Notes under the pieces: generated by a model
Told to the model about the DNA's origin: nothing
Databases searched by the model: none
What the model saw: the letters and a program-made list of their open reading frames with translations, nothing else
DNA from: JBBRXJ01 sp038248505
GTDB lineage: Bacteria > Bacteroidota > Bacteroidia > Bacteroidales > JBBRXJ01
Assembly (NCBI GenBank): GCA_038248505.1
Contig: JBBRXJ010000115.1
Coordinates: forward strand, 1 to 5,926
Direction of reading: 5' to 3'
Length of the DNA stretch: 5,926 bases
Position numbers and translations under genes: made by a program
Shown: positions 4,825 to 5,926 of the stretch, one piece after another
Position numbering within the stretch: the stretch's first letter is position 1
Layout of the letters: each line of letters starts with the position of its first letter

Positions 4825-5643
4825 CTATGGTAATGAAGATTTAAATTGAGCATAGGCAATTGAATCAAGTTGTCCAACATTACTTCCTAAACTCACCCAA
4901 ACTTCATTGATTTTTTCCAAACGATCTTCGGGGCTGGGGTGAGTATTCAAAAATGAAGGTGTATTTCCGGCTAGTTTCTCCGCTTCCATTTTTTCAAAAA
5001 AACCGGCAATTCCACGTGCATCATAATGAGTATCGTCTGTATATTTTACTGCATATTCGTCAGCCTGATATTCATTATCACGGCTAAAAGCTAAGTTGGA
5101 TAATCCTTGCGCAATGCCAGCTACCATTTTTTCTAACTCACTTGCTTTATTTCCTAAAGCAGCACCAATCAGGATTGAGAATCCATAGGTCTTTGTTAGG
5201 TTATCTGTAACATGACGTCGGTCTGCATGTGCCATTTCATGTGCCATTACCCCTACAAATTGAGCCTCGTTATCTAAAAATTTAATAATGCCAGTGTAAA
5301 AATATATGTATCCACCAGGTGTACAAAAGGCATTTAAAACATTGTCATTTTGTATGATACGTACTTTCCATGTAAAACGAGCTTTGTAATTTAGATTGTC
5401 TGATAATAATAAATTGTCTCGTATGGCATTCAAATGTTGGTATGCGAGTGAATATTGTGATTCACTCAATATCGGATATTCGGTAGGATTATTCATAATT
5501 TCAACATCCATTTGAGCTCCTAATGCAATATCTTCATCCACTGAAAAAATATTTATAGAATTATCAGAGTCGTTTTTTTTACATCCAAAGCTTGTAAAAA
5601 CAAAAATGGCTATAAGTACAATGGTTCTTAAATGATTTTTCAT
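4825..5643 (-). CDS. M48 family metallopeptidase, lipoprotein
   Basis: This 272-residue zinc metallopeptidase of the M48 family (Ste24/HtpX/BepA-like) has the zinc motif HEMAH (His135, Glu136, His139) and a third ligand at Glu191 in NEYQAD, with Asp195 in the usual position. The N-terminus MKNHLRTIVLIAIFVFTSFG followed by Cys21 is a lipoprotein signal peptide with a lipobox-like SFGC, so the mature protein is probably lipid-anchored. In Bacteroidota that means the periplasmic face or outer membrane; no residues argue clearly for surface export. VLNAFCTPGGYIYFYTGII (102-120) and NTHPSPEDR (233-241) are further family motifs. There are no transmembrane helices beyond the signal and no TPR repeats, so it is a short soluble-domain member like the Bacteroidota 'M48 family metalloprotease' lipoproteins thought to act in envelope protein quality control. 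It is monocistronic as far as visible, divergent from the truncated esterase gene, with 64 bases between the two starts. It looks intact. Confidence 0.93.
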   Translation of the reverse strand: MKNHLRTIVLIAIFVFTSFGCKKNDSDNSINIFSVDEDIALGAQMDVEIMNNPTEYPILSESQYSLAYQHLNAIRDNLLLSDNLNYKARFTWKVRIIQNDNVLNAFCTPGGYIYFYTGIIKFLDNEAQFVGVMAHEMAHADRRHVTDNLTKTYGFSILIGAALGNKASELEKMVAGIAQGLSNLAFSRDNEYQADEYAVKYTDDTHYDARGIAGFFEKMEAEKLAGNTPSFLNTHPSPEDRLEKINEVWVSLGSNVGQLDSIAYAQFKSSLP

Positions 5644-5707
5644 ACTTTTAAATTTTAATTTGAGGATGTAAAACTAGTTATTTATTTAATAGGAAGGAAT
5701 TATTTAT

Positions 5708-5857
5708 ATGTATAGTATTGTTATAAAGACATATAGCTTTATTTTATGCCTTTTGGTTTTTAGTTTAGTTTCAACGCTATCTGCTCAGGAGTCAATAATT
5801 TTATGGCCTAATGGTGCTCCTGATGCACTGAGACCGTTGCAAGGCAAAATAGCATAA
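5708..5857 (+). pseudogene. Secreted alpha/beta-hydrolase (esterase) gene, truncated after its N-terminus
   Basis: The frame starts at ATG 5708, with AGGAAGGA at 5691-5698 as an unusually good Shine-Dalgarno sequence nine bases ahead. It encodes a signal peptide (MYSIVIKTYS, hydrophobic FILCLLVFSLVSTL, cleavage near SAQ) and then ESIILWPNGAPDA, the opening typical of secreted Bacteroidota alpha/beta-hydrolases of the acetylxylan-esterase/BD-FAE type ('I.LWPNGAPG'). The frame then changes to LRPLQGKIA and stops at 5855-5857, giving 49 codons against the roughly 280-320 of the family. No nucleophile elbow (GxSxG) is present. The break coincides with a sequence resembling an insertion-sequence terminus at 5830, so the gene was probably split by an insertion and the rest may lie beyond the window. 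The short secreted peptide could still be translated but cannot be an enzyme. The family call rests on about 13 residues plus the signal peptide. Confidence 0.6.
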
Positions 5858-5926
5858 AAATATATCATATATAATTGTATTTCAGTGTATTGAGTCGTTT
5901 TTTTTGTTATATTTGTGTATGAAAAA
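5830..5926 (+). mobile_element. Probable left end of an insertion sequence (IS5-like terminus), continuing past the window
   Basis: GAGACCGTTGCAAGGC (5830-5845) resembles the terminal repeats GAGACC(T/G)TTGCAA that I associate with IS5-group elements of Bacteroidota. It starts exactly where the esterase-like reading frame loses its family character. About 60 bases further on lies an exact -7 box and then ATGAAAAA at 5919, which could begin a transposase gene. The other end, the transposase and any target-site duplication are outside the window, so this is an inference. Confidence 0.42.
5908..5915 (+). promoter_or_regulatory. -7 promoter box TATATTTG near the right edge
   Basis: TATATTTG matches the Bacteroidota -7 consensus TAnnTTTG exactly. 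The nearest TTG upstream (5890-5892) leaves a spacer of only 15 bases, shorter than usual. An ATG follows at 5919, so either the transcript is nearly leaderless or the true start is beyond the window. It may drive the transposase of the putative insertion sequence. Confidence 0.35.

Overview
The window looks like chromosomal DNA of a member of the Bacteroidota. The evidence is a strongly A/T-rich composition, exact or near matches to the TAnnTTTG -7 promoter box of that phylum, little Shine-Dalgarno sequence ahead of most genes, and several protein types common there (DUF4143-type ATP-binding proteins, PD-(D/E)XK 'Rpn'-type nucleases, lipoprotein M48 peptidases, XRE/S24 regulators). A CRISPR-repeat-like sequence resembling the type II-C repeats of Bacteroidota supports the same assignment. 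No genus can be assigned from the sequence alone.

Layout, left to right. (1) Positions 1-1215 hold broken genes: the tail of a glutamate formimidoyltransferase interrupted by an in-frame stop, a convergent degenerate reading frame on the minus strand, and the C-terminal half of a DUF4143 family ATP-binding protein that has lost its ATPase domain. (2) A solitary CRISPR-repeat-like sequence lies at about 1290-1323. (3) Three intact minus-strand genes follow. A LexA/CI-like regulator (XRE DNA-binding domain plus S24 self-cleaving domain, 2782-3582) is transcribed first. Next come a flavodoxin-fold NAD(P)H oxidoreductase (2072-2647) and a class I glutamine amidotransferase-like protein (1371-2069), which are separated by 2 bases and so almost certainly share a transcript. 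(4) Positions 3583-4824 have no intact gene of normal size. They contain the regulator's promoter with an overlapping perfect palindrome, a small inverted repeat with a doubtful 27-codon reading frame, a REP-like multi-hairpin repeat, and the decayed C-terminal part of a PD-(D/E)XK nuclease/transposase-family gene. (5) An intact M48 metallopeptidase lipoprotein gene occupies 4825-5643 on the minus strand. (6) A divergent secreted alpha/beta-hydrolase gene starts at 5708 but is cut after about 40 recognisable residues. The cut falls where a sequence resembling an insertion-sequence end begins (about 5830), and this element appears to run off the right edge.

Taken together, four intact genes sit among at least five gene remnants and several repeats. 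This suggests a region that tolerates insertion and decay. The best regulatory signal is the palindrome that overlaps the -7 box of the S24 regulator, which fits autorepression relieved by self-cleavage. The amidotransferase/oxidoreductase pair may be part of the same transcript as the regulator or may have its own promoter next to an 11-base A tract. I see no intact defence system, phage module or RNA gene.
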